Below, one piece after another: positions 18,464-29,240 of a stretch of DNA of 64,000 nt. Position 1 is the first letter of the stretch, and each line of letters opens with the position of its first letter. The position numbers and the translations under genes are program-made. Under the pieces are notes generated by a model. It was not told where the DNA came from, did no database searches, and was given only the letters and a program-made list of their open reading frames with translations. Origin of the DNA: an uncultured Pseudomonadota bacterium (GTDB lineage Bacteria > Pseudomonadota > Gammaproteobacteria > Methylococcales > Methylomonadaceae); NCBI GenBank assembly GCA_903848935.1, contig CAINHO010000006.1:47428-111427 (forward strand). Reading direction: 5' to 3'.

Positions 18464-19458
18464 AAAGTTCTCTTTTTGAGTAAAGTTAAAAAGTTGGCAG
18501 TAAATTCTGCCGATAATTGCGCGGTTACCGGAACAAACCACTGATTTTCAGTGGCGAAGGTTTTGCATTTCACAGCGTCTTTTTCAGTCATCAACACGGG
18601 CGCGGTTTTAAACGTGATTTCGTCAGCTGTAAAAACGTGATGATCGGGAAAACTGTGATCGGTGCGTTGCGAAATACCCGCTTTTTCAAGCTGTTTGAAA
18701 AAACGTTCTGGATTGCCAATGCCCGCCAATGCGTGAATCGCTACATTTTTAAAATCCGCCAACGATTTATTCTCTCCCGTCAGTAAATTCACCGCCATGT
18801 CACCGACTAACTGCATTTGCCATTCATGCCACACATTATTTTCAGTGGGTTTACCATTTACAATGACGAAATCGACGCTGTTTAAACGTTCAATCGGTTC
18901 ACGCAGTGGACCAGCTGGCAAACAAATCGAATTACCAAAACGACGTTCACCATCAATCACGGCAATTTCAATATCCCGTTTTAGTGCGTAATGCTGCAAC
19001 CCATCGTCCGCCAAAATTACATCGCACGGTGCGTGCTTCAATAGGAACTTCGCGGCTTCCACGCGATTTACACCCACTGCCATTGGACAGTTTGTTTGTT
19101 TTGCAATCAATAACGCTTCGTCGCCGACTTCAACGGCTTTGCTATTAGGTAAAACCATTTGTGTCGCCGCTTCGCCGCCGTAACCCCGACTAATGATGCC
19201 GACACGATAACCTTCGGCTTGCAGCAAGTTCGCCAAGTAAATACACAATGGCGTTTTTCCCGTGCCACCCACAGTGATATTTCCAACAATAATCACAGGA
19301 ACCGGTAAGGCTTCGCTTTTTTTCACGCCAATTTTATAAAGCCAACGACGACATTTGACGAAATCTGAAAACAAAAAACCAAACGGCATTAACGCTGCGC
19401 CAATAAAATGATCTTTGTACCAAATATCGAGTAGATGGCGGGAGAGTGTTTTTTTCAT
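18460..19458 (-). CDS. lpxK: Tetraacyldisaccharide 4'-kinase
   Basis: 332 aa inner-membrane lipid A kinase. Walker A is GTGKTP within [15 protein letters not shown]; further marks are [33 protein letters not shown] and [10 protein letters not shown]. An N-terminal hydrophobic stretch anchors it. Unlike the usual msbA-lpxK order, the gene upstream is a potassium channel, overlapping by 4 nt. Confidence 0.94.
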   Translation of the reverse strand: MKKTLSRHLLDIWYKDHFIGAALMPFGFLFSDFVKCRRWLYKIGVKKSEALPVPVIIVGNITVGGTGKTPLCIYLANLLQAEGYRVGIISRGYGGEAATQMVLPNSKAVEVGDEALLIAKQTNCPMAVGVNRVEAAKFLLKHAPCDVILADDGLQHYALKRDIEIAVIDGERRFGNSICLPAGPLREPIERLNSVDFVIVNGKPTENNVWHEWQMQLVGDMAVNLLTGENKSLADFKNVAIHALAGIGNPERFFKQLEKAGISQRTDHSFPDHHVFTADEITFKTAPVLMTEKDAVKCKTFATENQWFVPVTAQLSAEFTANFLTLLKKRTL

Positions 19459-21041
19459 TTTGTTTTGATTGTCCGACTTTTTTCAATTTGGTAGCGAAAA
19501 TGTTCAATGCTCATCGTACGCCCCAAAACCACTAATAAATCATTGGCTCGTAATAAAAAATGTTCTGGCGGATTGAAATAAAAATGCTGATTTTTAATCG
19601 CATAACTGTTTTTATGAATTCGATGTTCTGGATTCGCGCTGATGACACCTAATAAAATCAATTTACGTTGCAAAAAATCAATGTTCGAAATTTCCACACA
19701 TTCTAAATTCGAGCCTAAATGCACTTTTATCGTTTCCATCACAATATCGCTGTCGGCATGAATAATCCCTAAAATGGCTTCAAATGCTACGGGTTGTCCC
19801 ACATATTCAGCAACCACCATGCCAGCAATTTCAAAGGGACGAATCACATTACTCGCACCTGCTTGATACAGTTTTTTGACGTTATCGATGTTGTTTGCCC
19901 GTGAAATAATGTGAATATCGCGGTTTAAATTCCGTGCGGTGAGGGTGATATAAACGTTAATTACGTCATCATCGGTGGTACACAACACGCTGGATGCGCC
20001 GCTGTTGATTCCGGCACTTTCTAACACGCCATTTTTGCTGGCATCTGCATGAATCGCCGTATAGTTCAATTCTTTCGCTTTTAAGATATTCGTTTGGAGC
20101 GAGTCAATGATGACAAATTGTAATTTATCTTTCGCTAATTGTTTGGCGATATGTTGTCCGACGCGCCCAAAACCACACAGAATTACAAAGTCGTCGTATC
20201 GCTTGATTTCGGTGTACGCGCGATTTTCGCGCAAATGGTAAATTTCTTCGCTAAATCCCGACACCATAATTGAAGTAAAAAATGACAACACGCCAATGCC
20301 ACTAAAAATCAGCACGATAGCAACCAAACGTCCACCGGTGGAGTGCGGGGAAATATCGCCATATCCCACGGTCGATAACGTGACAATTGTCCAATAAAAA
20401 CCATCAAATAAATTTTTGATTTGCCCGCCTTCCGCGTGACTTTCAAATAAATAAATCACGATGCTGCCAATAAAAATCAAAAATCCTAGAAAAATGCCTA
20501 AGGTATATAGCTCAAAACGCTTATTGCTTAAAATGTTAACGAAGACTTTGATGCTGTGAAAATGGCGAAATAGTTTGAGTAAACGAAACACCATAAAAAC
20601 GCGCAAAAAACGGAAGGTTTCATAACTCGGTAAAATTGCCAGCAAATCAATGATTGCCATCGGCGTAACCATGTAACGAATTTTGGCGCGAATGACCTCG
20701 CCAAATGCCCGCCAAATTGGAAAGCGAACATTTAAATACTGTGCTTTTTCATATTGCGCCAAGATAATTTCATGACTATCACTCGCGAGCCAAAAACGTA
20801 ATAAATACTCAATTGTGAACACGACCAAAATACCTTGTTCAAGAATTTTACTGAGTTCAGTGATTTGATGATCGATTTCGTGAATAAGAAAAAAAACGCT
20901 TAACAGCACCATGCTAATAATAAAAAAAGCAACATAGCTGTTGTACTTGCTATTTGGATTTTCTAGCACGTTATAAAAAAACAATTTCGTTTTTTTATAA
21001 CGTGGCGAGGCTTTTAAGAAATAAGCGAATTTAACAATCAT
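19455..21041 (-). CDS. Six-TM voltage-gated-type potassium channel with RCK (TrkA-N/C) regulatory domains
   Basis: 528 aa. Six helices in about 35-260, with Arg/Lys-spaced S4-like segment RFLRVFMVFRLLKLFRHF and the selectivity filter TVGYGD in the pore loop. The C-terminal cytosolic half has a TrkA-N Rossmann fold (VILCGFGRVGQHIAKQLA, IHADASKNGVLESAGI) and a TrkA-C-like end with LRANDLLVVLGR. Such channels carry potassium and are gated by voltage and nucleotide or ion binding. It is the first gene of the lpxK operon, which is an unusual position. Confidence 0.92.
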   Translation of the reverse strand: MIVKFAYFLKASPRYKKTKLFFYNVLENPNSKYNSYVAFFIISMVLLSVFFLIHEIDHQITELSKILEQGILVVFTIEYLLRFWLASDSHEIILAQYEKAQYLNVRFPIWRAFGEVIRAKIRYMVTPMAIIDLLAILPSYETFRFLRVFMVFRLLKLFRHFHSIKVFVNILSNKRFELYTLGIFLGFLIFIGSIVIYLFESHAEGGQIKNLFDGFYWTIVTLSTVGYGDISPHSTGGRLVAIVLIFSGIGVLSFFTSIMVSGFSEEIYHLRENRAYTEIKRYDDFVILCGFGRVGQHIAKQLAKDKLQFVIIDSLQTNILKAKELNYTAIHADASKNGVLESAGINSGASSVLCTTDDDVINVYITLTARNLNRDIHIISRANNIDNVKKLYQAGASNVIRPFEIAGMVVAEYVGQPVAFEAILGIIHADSDIVMETIKVHLGSNLECVEISNIDFLQRKLILLGVISANPEHRIHKNSYAIKNQHFYFNPPEHFLLRANDLLVVLGRTMSIEHFRYQIEKSRTIKTK

Positions 21042-21138
21042 GATGAGAGAAGGAACAAGCGCAGAAACCTAGGAATTTGAATGGTGCAGCATTTTACTAT
21101 AAAAGCGGCTGATATAAGGCGCAAATCAAAATGCGGTT

Positions 21139-21167
21139 TTTTGACCATTTCTGTTTTATGCCATAAT
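21139..21167 (+). promoter_or_regulatory. Probable extended -10 promoter of metG
   Basis: CATAAT at 21162-21167 preceded by TG one base upstream (extended -10). TTTTGA at 21139-21144 sits 17 nt upstream as a weak -35; TTGACC at 21141 is a better hexamer but only 15 nt away. It lies 40 nt before metG. Confidence 0.5.
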
Positions 21168-21206
21168 GCGTCCACACTTTAAATTTAAAACAATGGATTT
21201 CTTTTC

Positions 21207-22862
21207 ATGAAACAACGAAAAATTTTAGTCACTAGCGCATTGCCTTACGCGAATGGCGCGATTCATTTAGGGCATTTAGTCGAATATATTCAAACCGATA
21301 TTTGGGTGCGTTTTCAAAAACAGCGTGGACACGAATGTTATTACGTTTGCGCTGACGACGCACACGGTACGCCGATTATGCTCAAAGCGGATCGTGATGG
21401 AATTACACCTGAAGAGTTGATTACCGAAGTCGGCAAAAGTCACTTTGCGGATTTTTCAGAATTTGGGATTGCGTTTGATAATTATCACTGCACGCATTCG
21501 CCCGAAAATAAAACGCTTTCCGAATTGGTTTATTTACGTTTGCGTGACGCGGGACACATCAGTTCACGCACGATTACGCAAGCGTTTGATCCCGTCAAAA
21601 ATATGTTTTTGCCTGACCGTTTTATCAAAGGCGATTGCCCAAAATGCGGCGCAAAAGATCAATATGGCGACGGTTGCGAAGTGTGTGGCGCGAATTATTC
21701 ACCGACAGATTTAAAAAATGCAGTTTCAGCGGTTTCAGGTGCTACGCCGATTGAAAAAGAATCGGAACATTATTTTTTCAATCTCGCCGATTTCACCGAA
21801 ATGTTGCGTGAATGGACAACAGCCGGACATTTGCAAGTTGAAGTTCGGAATAAATTAGCCGAATGGTTGGAAGGCGGTTTGCAACAGTGGGATATTTCCC
21901 GCGACGCGCCTTATTTTGGATTTGAAATTCCCGATGCGCCGAATAAGTATTTTTACGTTTGGCTCGATGCGCCGATTGGCTACATGGCGAGTTTCCAAAA
22001 CTTATGTGACAAAACAGGTTTGAAATTCGACGATTTCTGGGGCAAAGACAGCGATGTTGAGCTTTATCATTTCATCGGCAAAGACATTATTTATTTCCAC
22101 GCTTTGTTTTGGCCAGCAATGTTGAGCGGCGCGAATTTCAGAACACCTGACGCGATTTTTGCCCACGGATTTTTAACGGTGAATGGCGAAAAAATGTCGA
22201 AATCTCGTGGCACATTTATCACCGCTCGTACTTATCTTAACCATTTGAATCCTGAATATCTGCGTTATTACTTCGCTGCGAAATTGAGCAATACTATTGA
22301 TGATATTGATTTGAATTTTGACGATTTTAGTCATCGCGTGAATTCGGATTTGGTCGGCAAAGTGGTAAATATCGCTAGCCGTTGTAGTGGGTTTATTCGT
22401 AAAAAGTTCGATAATCAATTGTCTGCGACTTGTGTTGAACCCGAATTGTTTGCGGAATTTATCGCGGCAAATGGTTCAATTTCGGGCTGTTATGAACACC
22501 GTGAATTTGGGCGAGCAATGCGTGAAATTATGGAATTGGCGGACAAAGCCAATCAATATATTGACCATAAAAAACCGTGGGCAATTGCCAAAGAGGAAGG
22601 CAAAAACGCGGAATTACACGATGTGTGTTCGGTGGCGATTAACTTATTCCGAATTTTGGCGGCATATTTGAAACCCGTTTTACCTGCATTGACGACAGAA
22701 GCGGAACTTTTTTTAAATGCGCCAATTACCAGTTGGATTGACGAATTAAAACCATTAGTTAATCACACGTTAAATGATTTCAAACCTTTAATGACACGCG
22801 TTGAAGCCGATAAAATTGCTGCAATTATTGACGACTCGAAAGAAACGTTGTTGAAAGTCTAA
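21207..22862 (+). CDS. metG: Methionine--tRNA ligase
   Basis: 551 aa class I synthetase. HIGH-type motif [10 protein letters not shown] near the N-terminus, KMSKS in [12 protein letters not shown], and a zinc knuckle [19 protein letters not shown] in the connective peptide. The C-terminal tRNA-binding (EMAP/Trbp111-like) domain found in the longer E. coli enzyme is absent, so this is the short monomer-type form. The stop overlaps the convergent GTPase gene by 4 nt. Confidence 0.95.
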   Translation: MKQRKILVTSALPYANGAIHLGHLVEYIQTDIWVRFQKQRGHECYYVCADDAHGTPIMLKADRDGITPEELITEVGKSHFADFSEFGIAFDNYHCTHSPENKTLSELVYLRLRDAGHISSRTITQAFDPVKNMFLPDRFIKGDCPKCGAKDQYGDGCEVCGANYSPTDLKNAVSAVSGATPIEKESEHYFFNLADFTEMLREWTTAGHLQVEVRNKLAEWLEGGLQQWDISRDAPYFGFEIPDAPNKYFYVWLDAPIGYMASFQNLCDKTGLKFDDFWGKDSDVELYHFIGKDIIYFHALFWPAMLSGANFRTPDAIFAHGFLTVNGEKMSKSRGTFITARTYLNHLNPEYLRYYFAAKLSNTIDDIDLNFDDFSHRVNSDLVGKVVNIASRCSGFIRKKFDNQLSATCVEPELFAEFIAANGSISGCYEHREFGRAMREIMELADKANQYIDHKKPWAIAKEEGKNAELHDVCSVAINLFRILAAYLKPVLPALTTEAELFLNAPITSWIDELKPLVNHTLNDFKPLMTRVEADKIAAIIDDSKETLLKV

Positions 22863-24418
22863 TCTATCAACATTCGTTCCAGCGTGCTATTTGGCGCGAA
22901 TTCTACTTTTTCAGACGTAATTTTTTCACACAAAACCAGCAACGCATTTACATTTTGTAACTGCGTTGCTCGTTGTTGTTGAAATCGCTCAATCGCTACG
23001 CCGACTTCGTGATTCAAATTCGCTAATCCTTGCGAAATCCCTTTATTCAACCCGCGTAATGCACATTTTTCGAGTGACGGTTGGCACTTTTTCAAAATGA
23101 AAAACGGCACCAGCCACGATAAGCCACAAACCAATGTACTGTGAATGGCAAAATCGAGATTCAAATAATGATCGTGTGTTTGATTGCTTTCGTAATAGCC
23201 ATTCACCACTTGAAACCCCACCCAACTCATCGCCGCTAACGGCAAAATAATTTCTGCCACCGTCACAAATTTCAACAAGGCGCGTTGTACCGCATTTCCA
23301 CGTTGAACCAAGGCTTGTCGCGTTTGAAGTTCAACGTGCGAATTAAATTGTTTTTGAGCTTTTTCACGAGCGACTAAAAGTTCAATTTCTAACGGTGTAG
23401 TGGGCAAACCTAATGTTTGTGCGTCAATAATCAACACATTCAAGGCATCATCAAAACAAGTTTGCGCCCAATCATCCCAAAGTAAATCGCCGCTTTTTTC
23501 AAAGGGCGAAAGGCTTGCAAACTGTTCGGCTAACGGTTGAAGTCGCCACGCAAAACTTTGTTGTAATTGCGTTGCGGTCGTTTTCCAATTTGACAGCCAA
23601 TGTGAATGCAGTTTTTTCAAAGCCGTTTCATTGCCAAATTGCATGAGGTAATTTTGTAATTGATTTTGCAATGCTTGAACGCGAACGTGTTCGCCACGTT
23701 GTTCTAATTGTTCAATTGTTTTTTGGGTGGCTAATGAAGTCAATGTTTCGGCTAATTTTAAAAACTCATCGTTTTCAACCGTTTCTATACAACTCGTTTT
23801 AAAAATTAACGGTGCATCAAATCCCGCAAAGTGTAATTGTTTTGCAAAATCTGTCGCTTGTTCGATTTGCCCTCTATCCCACTGATTCATTACAAACAAC
23901 CACGCATGATTCGCGCCTTCGGAAAGTAATAATCGCCACGCTTTTTCGTCTCGATAACGTTCTGGACTGACGACATAAATCAACACGTCGATGTGCGGCA
24001 ACCAGCTTAAAACCAATTCTTTGTTATGTGCGTCAGTGCTGTCAAAGTCGGGCATATCAATCCATACCACGTTTTTTTGCGAATCGTCGTCGTGATTGGT
24101 AACGCGAATATCCGTCGTAGGCAAATTTGGCAACGTCATTTCACGATGGTGAAACAGTGTCACTTCTTTTGACGTTGGACGCGCAACACCTGCTTTTGCA
24201 ATAGGTTTACCTGCGAGTCGATTGAGCAACGAACTTTTGCCCACGCCCGTGCCGCCCATAAAAGCGACGATTAACGGACGAGTTGAATTTCCGAAAAGTG
24301 GAATTTTTTCTTTTTGCAAAAAAGACGCTGGGCTGATGTCACTAATCCAACCCAATTCATAAGCCTGTTGCGTCCAACCTTCGACGCGCTGTAAAAGTTC
24401 AGAGTAATCGTAAGCCAT
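22859..24418 (-). CDS. Membrane-associated GTPase (tandem pair, downstream member)
   Basis: 519 aa from ATG 24418. G1 is [15 protein letters not shown]3 is DMPDFDS, G4 is NQWDRG, so it should bind GTP. A long helical middle is followed by two hydrophobic segments (about 390-412 and 430-455), a layout resembling bacterial dynamin-like or YfjP/Era-like membrane GTPases. The frame extends to 24475, but the upstream part lies over the neighbour and neither start has a clear RBS; ATG 24430 is also possible. It overlaps the paired upstream GTPase by 20 nt. The cellular role is unknown. Confidence 0.82.
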   Translation of the reverse strand: MAYDYSELLQRVEGWTQQAYELGWISDISPASFLQKEKIPLFGNSTRPLIVAFMGGTGVGKSSLLNRLAGKPIAKAGVARPTSKEVTLFHHREMTLPNLPTTDIRVTNHDDDSQKNVVWIDMPDFDSTDAHNKELVLSWLPHIDVLIYVVSPERYRDEKAWRLLLSEGANHAWLFVMNQWDRGQIEQATDFAKQLHFAGFDAPLIFKTSCIETVENDEFLKLAETLTSLATQKTIEQLEQRGEHVRVQALQNQLQNYLMQFGNETALKKLHSHWLSNWKTTATQLQQSFAWRLQPLAEQFASLSPFEKSGDLLWDDWAQTCFDDALNVLIIDAQTLGLPTTPLEIELLVAREKAQKQFNSHVELQTRQALVQRGNAVQRALLKFVTVAEIILPLAAMSWVGFQVVNGYYESNQTHDHYLNLDFAIHSTLVCGLSWLVPFFILKKCQPSLEKCALRGLNKGISQGLANLNHEVGVAIERFQQQRATQLQNVNALLVLCEKITSEKVEFAPNSTLERMLID

Positions 24419-26099
24419 GTGGTTTTTCATTAAATTTGATTTCGACTTCGGCGAGTCGTTCGGGCGAAATCGCAAAATGCGTTTCGGTTTTTATTTGATG
24501 TGATAAAGCGTGTAAACGTTGTGCGAGTGGCGCGAAAATCTGCATTTTTACGGCGGCCAGTTGCTCTATTTTTAAATTGGCTTCGACCTTTTTCATTTGA
24601 CTGCCAATCGCGCTTTCGGTCAGCAAATTCGTTAACATTAACATCGCAGGTGCAATCGCTAAATCATGCAAACCAATTCCACCCGTGTATAACGTCAAAG
24701 CAATCACAGCTGCATCAGCGGTAATTCGAGTGGCGCGTAACGTATTCACAACCAACGGCTGTTCTTCCAATTTTGAATACAGCCCTTGTGCGGCAAGTTC
24801 AACATCTTGTTGGAAATTCCGATGATATTCCTCGGCAGCGTAATTGAATTCTTGTAAAAGGGCAGGGCGGTTTTCCCGTAATTGCTCACTCAATTCGCGC
24901 CACATTGAATGCGTATTTTTGTCCAATGATTGATGTGCCAATTCGGTCAATGTGTGAGTGAGTAATTGCGTCAACATCATCATTTCATTGCTTGACGCGG
25001 TCAAATTCGAGCGGTTTCGTCCAAACAATCGACGTAGTTTTTTGAACGGATTTCGCATGACCATCATGACTTTCGCTACGCTCGGAATTTCGAGCAATAA
25101 CAATAACGCGGCAATGGCTTGTTGAAAGGTTTCGTAATGACGCGGATGGTTTAAATAATCGTATTGATAATTTTTTAATGCTTGTTGAATGATTTCATCA
25201 ACTAACGTTTGCCACGCTTGATAGATTTCATGTTCTGCGCGGAGCGGTTTCGTCCAATCTTGCCAATACATTTGCAACAATTTTTGTTCTCGACGGTGAT
25301 GTTTTTCACGCTGTACTTTTTTTGCCAACCCAAACAACACGCGTTGTTGCAAAGTTGGAATTTCAGGCGATTTTGTCGCTTGTTGATAAAGTAACGGGAT
25401 GACTTCGGGAAAAGTATCACGCCGATAATCACGCCATTTTTCTTGGAGCGATTCCAAAATAATTACCTCTGAACCGCTGTCTAATTTATTGACGCAAATC
25501 AAGGTCGGTTGGCGCAACGGTTCGATGAGTTTTAGCGTGTCCCACACGGTTTGATCGGCATATTTTTCTTTGCTAACCGCTAGAATAATCACGTCTGCGA
25601 GGGCGATAGTTTTTAAAACACCTTCTCGATAATCTGTTGAATCAATCGAATCAAAATCAGGTGTATCCCAAAAAATAGCGGGTGGTAAAAATTGTGATGA
25701 ATTTACAGTTTTTTCTAATGTGTACGAGTTGAAATGTTCCCGACTTAATTCGTCGCTCGAAATTTGAACAAATGGTGCGAAATAAGCCGCTAAATCTTTG
25801 CAATGCGCTAGTTCTACATCATTACAAAAACCTTGTGAATGTACCGTATAACCCGCTAACGGACTAACGCCAGCGTTTTGTGATTGTAAAAAAACATTCG
25901 TGAGCGAACTTTTACCGGCTTGAGTGGGACCAATAATGGCGATTTGCAACGGTAACGTTTCGCAAAATTTTCCTTTGCGAAAAAACGCTTCGGTAAGCGT
26001 CAATTGTTCAAACGTTTGTTGATAATTTCTTGCCTCGATTGGATTGGAATTCAAAACGACGTGATAACGTTGGCGAAGATGCGCGATAAATTCCAGCAT
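24399..26099 (-). CDS. Membrane-associated GTPase (tandem pair, upstream member)
   Basis: 566 aa. G1 is GPTQAGKSSLTNVF, G3 is DTPDFDS, G4 is NKLDSG. A helical region and a weakly hydrophobic stretch (about 480-520) follow, then a coiled-coil-like C-terminus. It shares domain order and the DxPDFDS signature with the gene downstream, so the two probably arose by duplication and may act as a heteromeric pair, as some bacterial dynamin-like proteins do. First gene of the pair, divergent from the lipoprotein gene at 26161. Confidence 0.82.
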   Translation of the reverse strand: MLEFIAHLRQRYHVVLNSNPIEARNYQQTFEQLTLTEAFFRKGKFCETLPLQIAIIGPTQAGKSSLTNVFLQSQNAGVSPLAGYTVHSQGFCNDVELAHCKDLAAYFAPFVQISSDELSREHFNSYTLEKTVNSSQFLPPAIFWDTPDFDSIDSTDYREGVLKTIALADVIILAVSKEKYADQTVWDTLKLIEPLRQPTLICVNKLDSGSEVIILESLQEKWRDYRRDTFPEVIPLLYQQATKSPEIPTLQQRVLFGLAKKVQREKHHRREQKLLQMYWQDWTKPLRAEHEIYQAWQTLVDEIIQQALKNYQYDYLNHPRHYETFQQAIAALLLLLEIPSVAKVMMVMRNPFKKLRRLFGRNRSNLTASSNEMMMLTQLLTHTLTELAHQSLDKNTHSMWRELSEQLRENRPALLQEFNYAAEEYHRNFQQDVELAAQGLYSKLEEQPLVVNTLRATRITADAAVIALTLYTGGIGLHDLAIAPAMLMLTNLLTESAIGSQMKKVEANLKIEQLAAVKMQIFAPLAQRLHALSHQIKTETHFAISPERLAEVEIKFNEKPHGLRLL

Positions 26100-26160
26100 A
26101 AAAAAGTGGGCTTCGGTTTATAATGACCGCCTATTTTACGTTTAATTCGAGACACTTGTA

Positions 26161-26595
26161 ATGAAGAAACTTCCACTTATTTTGTTAATGCTCAGTAGTA
26201 TGACGTTGGTTGCATGCAGCGGTGACAAAATCAATGCACACAGCGAAAAAACTGCCTATAGATCCGTCAAAATGATTAAAAATCACTTGCACGAAGAAAT
26301 GCGGGTCGAATATGAAATGTCATTTTGGATGATTCGTGATGAGAAAAAAGATAATGCGGAATTTTTAGCGGCGGTTGATGGCAAAAAAGCAGACGAAATC
26401 ATCGCAATGGGTAAAGAAATTTATACACAACGTAAAGCGGCTGGTGTAGCGGAATATCAGCAATACAAAACGTGGGAAGAAATGATGGCGAAGTACGACC
26501 GTGACCGTATTAGTCAAGGCAAACCAAAAACTGATATAAAAGAAAAAATTAGTGATCCGAAAAGTGGCAATCGTGACGTTGTTTATAGTATGTAA
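26161..26595 (+). CDS. Hypothetical lipoprotein, possibly DUF6694-like
   Basis: 144 aa with signal peptide and lipobox VACS (Cys19). The mature part is charged and helical: a segment TAYRSVKMIKNHL, then a Lys/Glu-rich body ending NRDVVYSM. It resembles small lipoproteins annotated as DUF6694, but I hold that loosely. A TATAAT lies at 26119-26124, 37 nt upstream, in the divergent gap with the GTPases. Confidence 0.7.
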   Translation: MKKLPLILLMLSSMTLVACSGDKINAHSEKTAYRSVKMIKNHLHEEMRVEYEMSFWMIRDEKKDNAEFLAAVDGKKADEIIAMGKEIYTQRKAAGVAEYQQYKTWEEMMAKYDRDRISQGKPKTDIKEKISDPKSGNRDVVYSM

Positions 26596-26613
26596 CTTTA
26601 GGGAACCTTGCGA

Positions 26614-27435
26614 ATGCTCATCAAAAAGTTAACCAGCGTTAGCCTCGCCTTTTGTTTATTTAGCGCGTTAACTTGCGTGGCAAGTGATGACAAACGTGAG
26701 GCGGAATTTGCCGCCGATATTCAAAAAACCTTAAACGTTGGTCACGCGGTTTGGTTGGAATCGGCGGGTAAGAAGTTTTTAAGTTTATATACCGATACCG
26801 CTAAAAATCCCCGTTCTGGCGTGATCATTTTGTTACACGACGTGGGTGGACATCCAAATCAACAAGCGATAATTAAAAACTTACGCACGTTTTTTCCCGA
26901 ACATCATTGGGCAACGTTGTCGATTCAAATGCCCGTTCGCGAGGCAAGTGCGCCGGCTCAAGATTATTACGCCTTATTTCCTGAAGCTAAAACACGATTA
27001 TTAGAAGCGATAAAATTCGCCAAATCTGAAAAAGCTGAAAAGGTCGTCGTAATTGGCTACGGTTTAGGCGGTTTGATGGCGAGTTATTCGTTGGCAGATT
27101 CTAAATCCGGTGACGTGAATGCTTTGGTTACGATTAGTTTGCCTGTATCGGAAACGAATGAAGTTGCCGCACAAACATTGACGTTGATTCCTAAATTGAC
27201 ACTGCCGATGCTTGATATTTATGGCGCGTTGGATATGCCTAATGTAGTGAATAGTGCGCGTGAACGGCAAGTTGTTGGAAAGATAAATCCGAATTATCGA
27301 CAAGTGAAGCTTGATAATGAAGGGCATTTGTATTTGCATGATGACGGGTTATTGGTGAAGCGAATTTATAGTTGGATTGATAAAACAACGGATACCGATA
27401 GCATGAAAACCTTGCTGCCAAAAAGCGCAAATTAA
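26614..27435 (+). CDS. DUF3530-type alpha/beta-hydrolase-like exported protein
   Basis: 273 aa with a cleavable signal peptide (Ala/Cys-rich, about 1-22). The hydrolase fold shows as VIILLHDVGGHPN (oxyanion region) and VVIGYGLGGLMAS at the nucleophile elbow, where Gly-Tyr-Gly-Leu-Gly stands in place of Gly-x-Ser-x-Gly. The expected Ser nucleophile is therefore missing and it may not be a conventional hydrolase. A late Asp (DIYGALDMPN) and His (NEGHLYLHDDG) are retained. ATG at 26614 is preferred to a TTG two codons upstream. 18 nt after the lipoprotein gene. Confidence 0.78.
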   Translation: MLIKKLTSVSLAFCLFSALTCVASDDKREAEFAADIQKTLNVGHAVWLESAGKKFLSLYTDTAKNPRSGVIILLHDVGGHPNQQAIIKNLRTFFPEHHWATLSIQMPVREASAPAQDYYALFPEAKTRLLEAIKFAKSEKAEKVVVIGYGLGGLMASYSLADSKSGDVNALVTISLPVSETNEVAAQTLTLIPKLTLPMLDIYGALDMPNVVNSARERQVVGKINPNYRQVKLDNEGHLYLHDDGLLVKRIYSWIDKTTDTDSMKTLLPKSAN

Positions 27436-27472
27436 ATAAAATTCCTTTTTCATTTTAAAAAATTAAACAATT

Positions 27473-29134
27473 ATGCAAACCCAGGAAACAATTTTACCCG
27501 CGAATTTCATTCGCCAAATTATCGCCAGCGATTTAGCGGCAAACAAAAATAATGGCAAAGTCGCCACTCGTTTTCCACCCGAACCGAATGGTTATTTGCA
27601 CATTGGTCACGCGAAATCGATTTGTTTAAATTTCGGTACAGCCTTAGAAAATAATGGCACTTGTAATTTGCGTTTCGACGACACAAATCCTGAAAAAGAA
27701 AGTGTCGAATATATGGATTCGATTAAACGTGATGTGACTTGGTTGGGGTTTGAATGGACAGAATTGCGTCATGCGTCGGATTATTTTGAGCAACTTTATC
27801 AATATGCGGTGGAATTGATTAAGAAAGGTTTAGCGTATGTAGATAGTTTATCGGCGGAAGAAATTCGCCTTTATCGTGGCACATTGACGCAAGCAGGCAA
27901 AGAAAGTCCTGACCGTATTCGTTCAATTGAGGAAAATTTGGATTTGTTTGCAAGAATGCGAGCAGGTGAATTTGCCGATGGACAATACGTTTTGCGTGCC
28001 AAAATTGATATGGCTTCACCAAATATGAATTTGCGTGACCCAGCGATTTATCGAATTCGTCGTGTGCATCATCAACGCACGGGCGATGCGTGGTGCATTT
28101 ACCCGATGTACGATTACACGCATTGTATTTCTGATGCAATTGAAGGCATTACACATTCACTTTGCACGCTTGAATTTGCCGACCATCGTCTGCTTTACGA
28201 TTGGGTTTTGGAGCAATTGCAAACACCGTGTCATCCACAACAAATTGAATTTGCACGTTTGCAACTCGAATACACGATTGTCAGCAAGCGCAAATTGAAT
28301 CAACTCGTCACTGAAAAACACGTTCATGGTTGGGATGATCCACGAATGCCGACGATTGCAGGTTTGCGTCGCGCAGGTTTTACGCCGCAAGCAATTAAAG
28401 ATTTCTGTGAACGAATTGGCATTACCAAGCAAAATTCGTGGATTGAAATGGGCGTATTGGAGTATTGCATTCGGGAAGATTTGAACGTCAATGCGTTTCG
28501 GGCGATGGCGGTTTTAGAGCCGTTGCGGGTGGTGATTACCAATTATCCAGACGACAAAATTGAAAATTTAGAGGTTTCAAATCATCCTCAACGTGAAGAA
28601 TTTGGTAAACGGGTTGTGCCGTTTTCAAAAACGATTTTGATTGAACGTGACGATTTTTCAGAAAATCCGCCGCCAAAATACAAGCGTTTAAGCGTGGGTG
28701 AAGAAGTACGTTTGCGAGGTTCGTATGTGATTCGTTGCGATGAAGTGATTAAAAATACGGACGGTGGAATTGTCGAATTGCGTTGTAGTTATGACGAAAA
28801 TACCTTGGGCAAAAATCCCGAAGGTCGCAAAGCAAAAGGGGTGATTCATTGGGTTTCGGAAGCGCATTCACACGCGGCTGAAATTCGTTTATATGACCGT
28901 TTATTTACCGTACCACAACCTGATAATGAAGAGAATTTCTTAGATGTTGTGAATCCAAATTCGTTGCAAATTCTGGAAAATTGTCGCGTCGAGGTGAGTT
29001 TGAAAAATGCAACCTTAGCAAATCGTTATCAATTTGAACGTACAGGCTATTTTTGTTTAGACACGGATAGCACGCCCGAAAAATTAGTGTTCAATCGTAC
29101 CGTGACCTTGCGCGACAACGGGCAAAAGGATTAG
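27473..29134 (+). CDS. glnS: Glutamine--tRNA ligase
   Basis: 553 aa class I synthetase. HIGH motif [15 protein letters not shown] equivalent [11 protein letters not shown], and GlnRS-specific segments [32 protein letters not shown] and the C-terminal anticodon-binding beta-barrels. Length matches E. coli GlnS. 37 nt after the DUF3530 gene. Confidence 0.96.
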   Translation: MQTQETILPANFIRQIIASDLAANKNNGKVATRFPPEPNGYLHIGHAKSICLNFGTALENNGTCNLRFDDTNPEKESVEYMDSIKRDVTWLGFEWTELRHASDYFEQLYQYAVELIKKGLAYVDSLSAEEIRLYRGTLTQAGKESPDRIRSIEENLDLFARMRAGEFADGQYVLRAKIDMASPNMNLRDPAIYRIRRVHHQRTGDAWCIYPMYDYTHCISDAIEGITHSLCTLEFADHRLLYDWVLEQLQTPCHPQQIEFARLQLEYTIVSKRKLNQLVTEKHVHGWDDPRMPTIAGLRRAGFTPQAIKDFCERIGITKQNSWIEMGVLEYCIREDLNVNAFRAMAVLEPLRVVITNYPDDKIENLEVSNHPQREEFGKRVVPFSKTILIERDDFSENPPPKYKRLSVGEEVRLRGSYVIRCDEVIKNTDGGIVELRCSYDENTLGKNPEGRKAKGVIHWVSEAHSHAAEIRLYDRLFTVPQPDNEENFLDVVNPNSLQILENCRVEVSLKNATLANRYQFERTGYFCLDTDSTPEKLVFNRTVTLRDNGQKD

Positions 29135-29147
29135 GGCGCATTTTGCA

Positions 29148-29177
29148 TTGACACGGCTACCCCTTGTACTTTAAAGT
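29148..29177 (+). promoter_or_regulatory. Strong sigma-70-type promoter of the hps operon
   Basis: A perfect -35 TTGACA (29148-29153), 18 nt spacer, and -10 candidate TAAAGT (29172-29177). It is followed by a leader of about 60 nt with a repeated TAACTATAACTATAAC tract before the RBS GGAG at 29229. A consensus -35 fits the high expression expected for formaldehyde fixation enzymes. Confidence 0.6.
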
Positions 29178-29240
29178 TAGCCCCGCATAAATTAGCGTAA
29201 CAATTTTAACTATAACTATAACTTTTTTGGAGTGTACATC

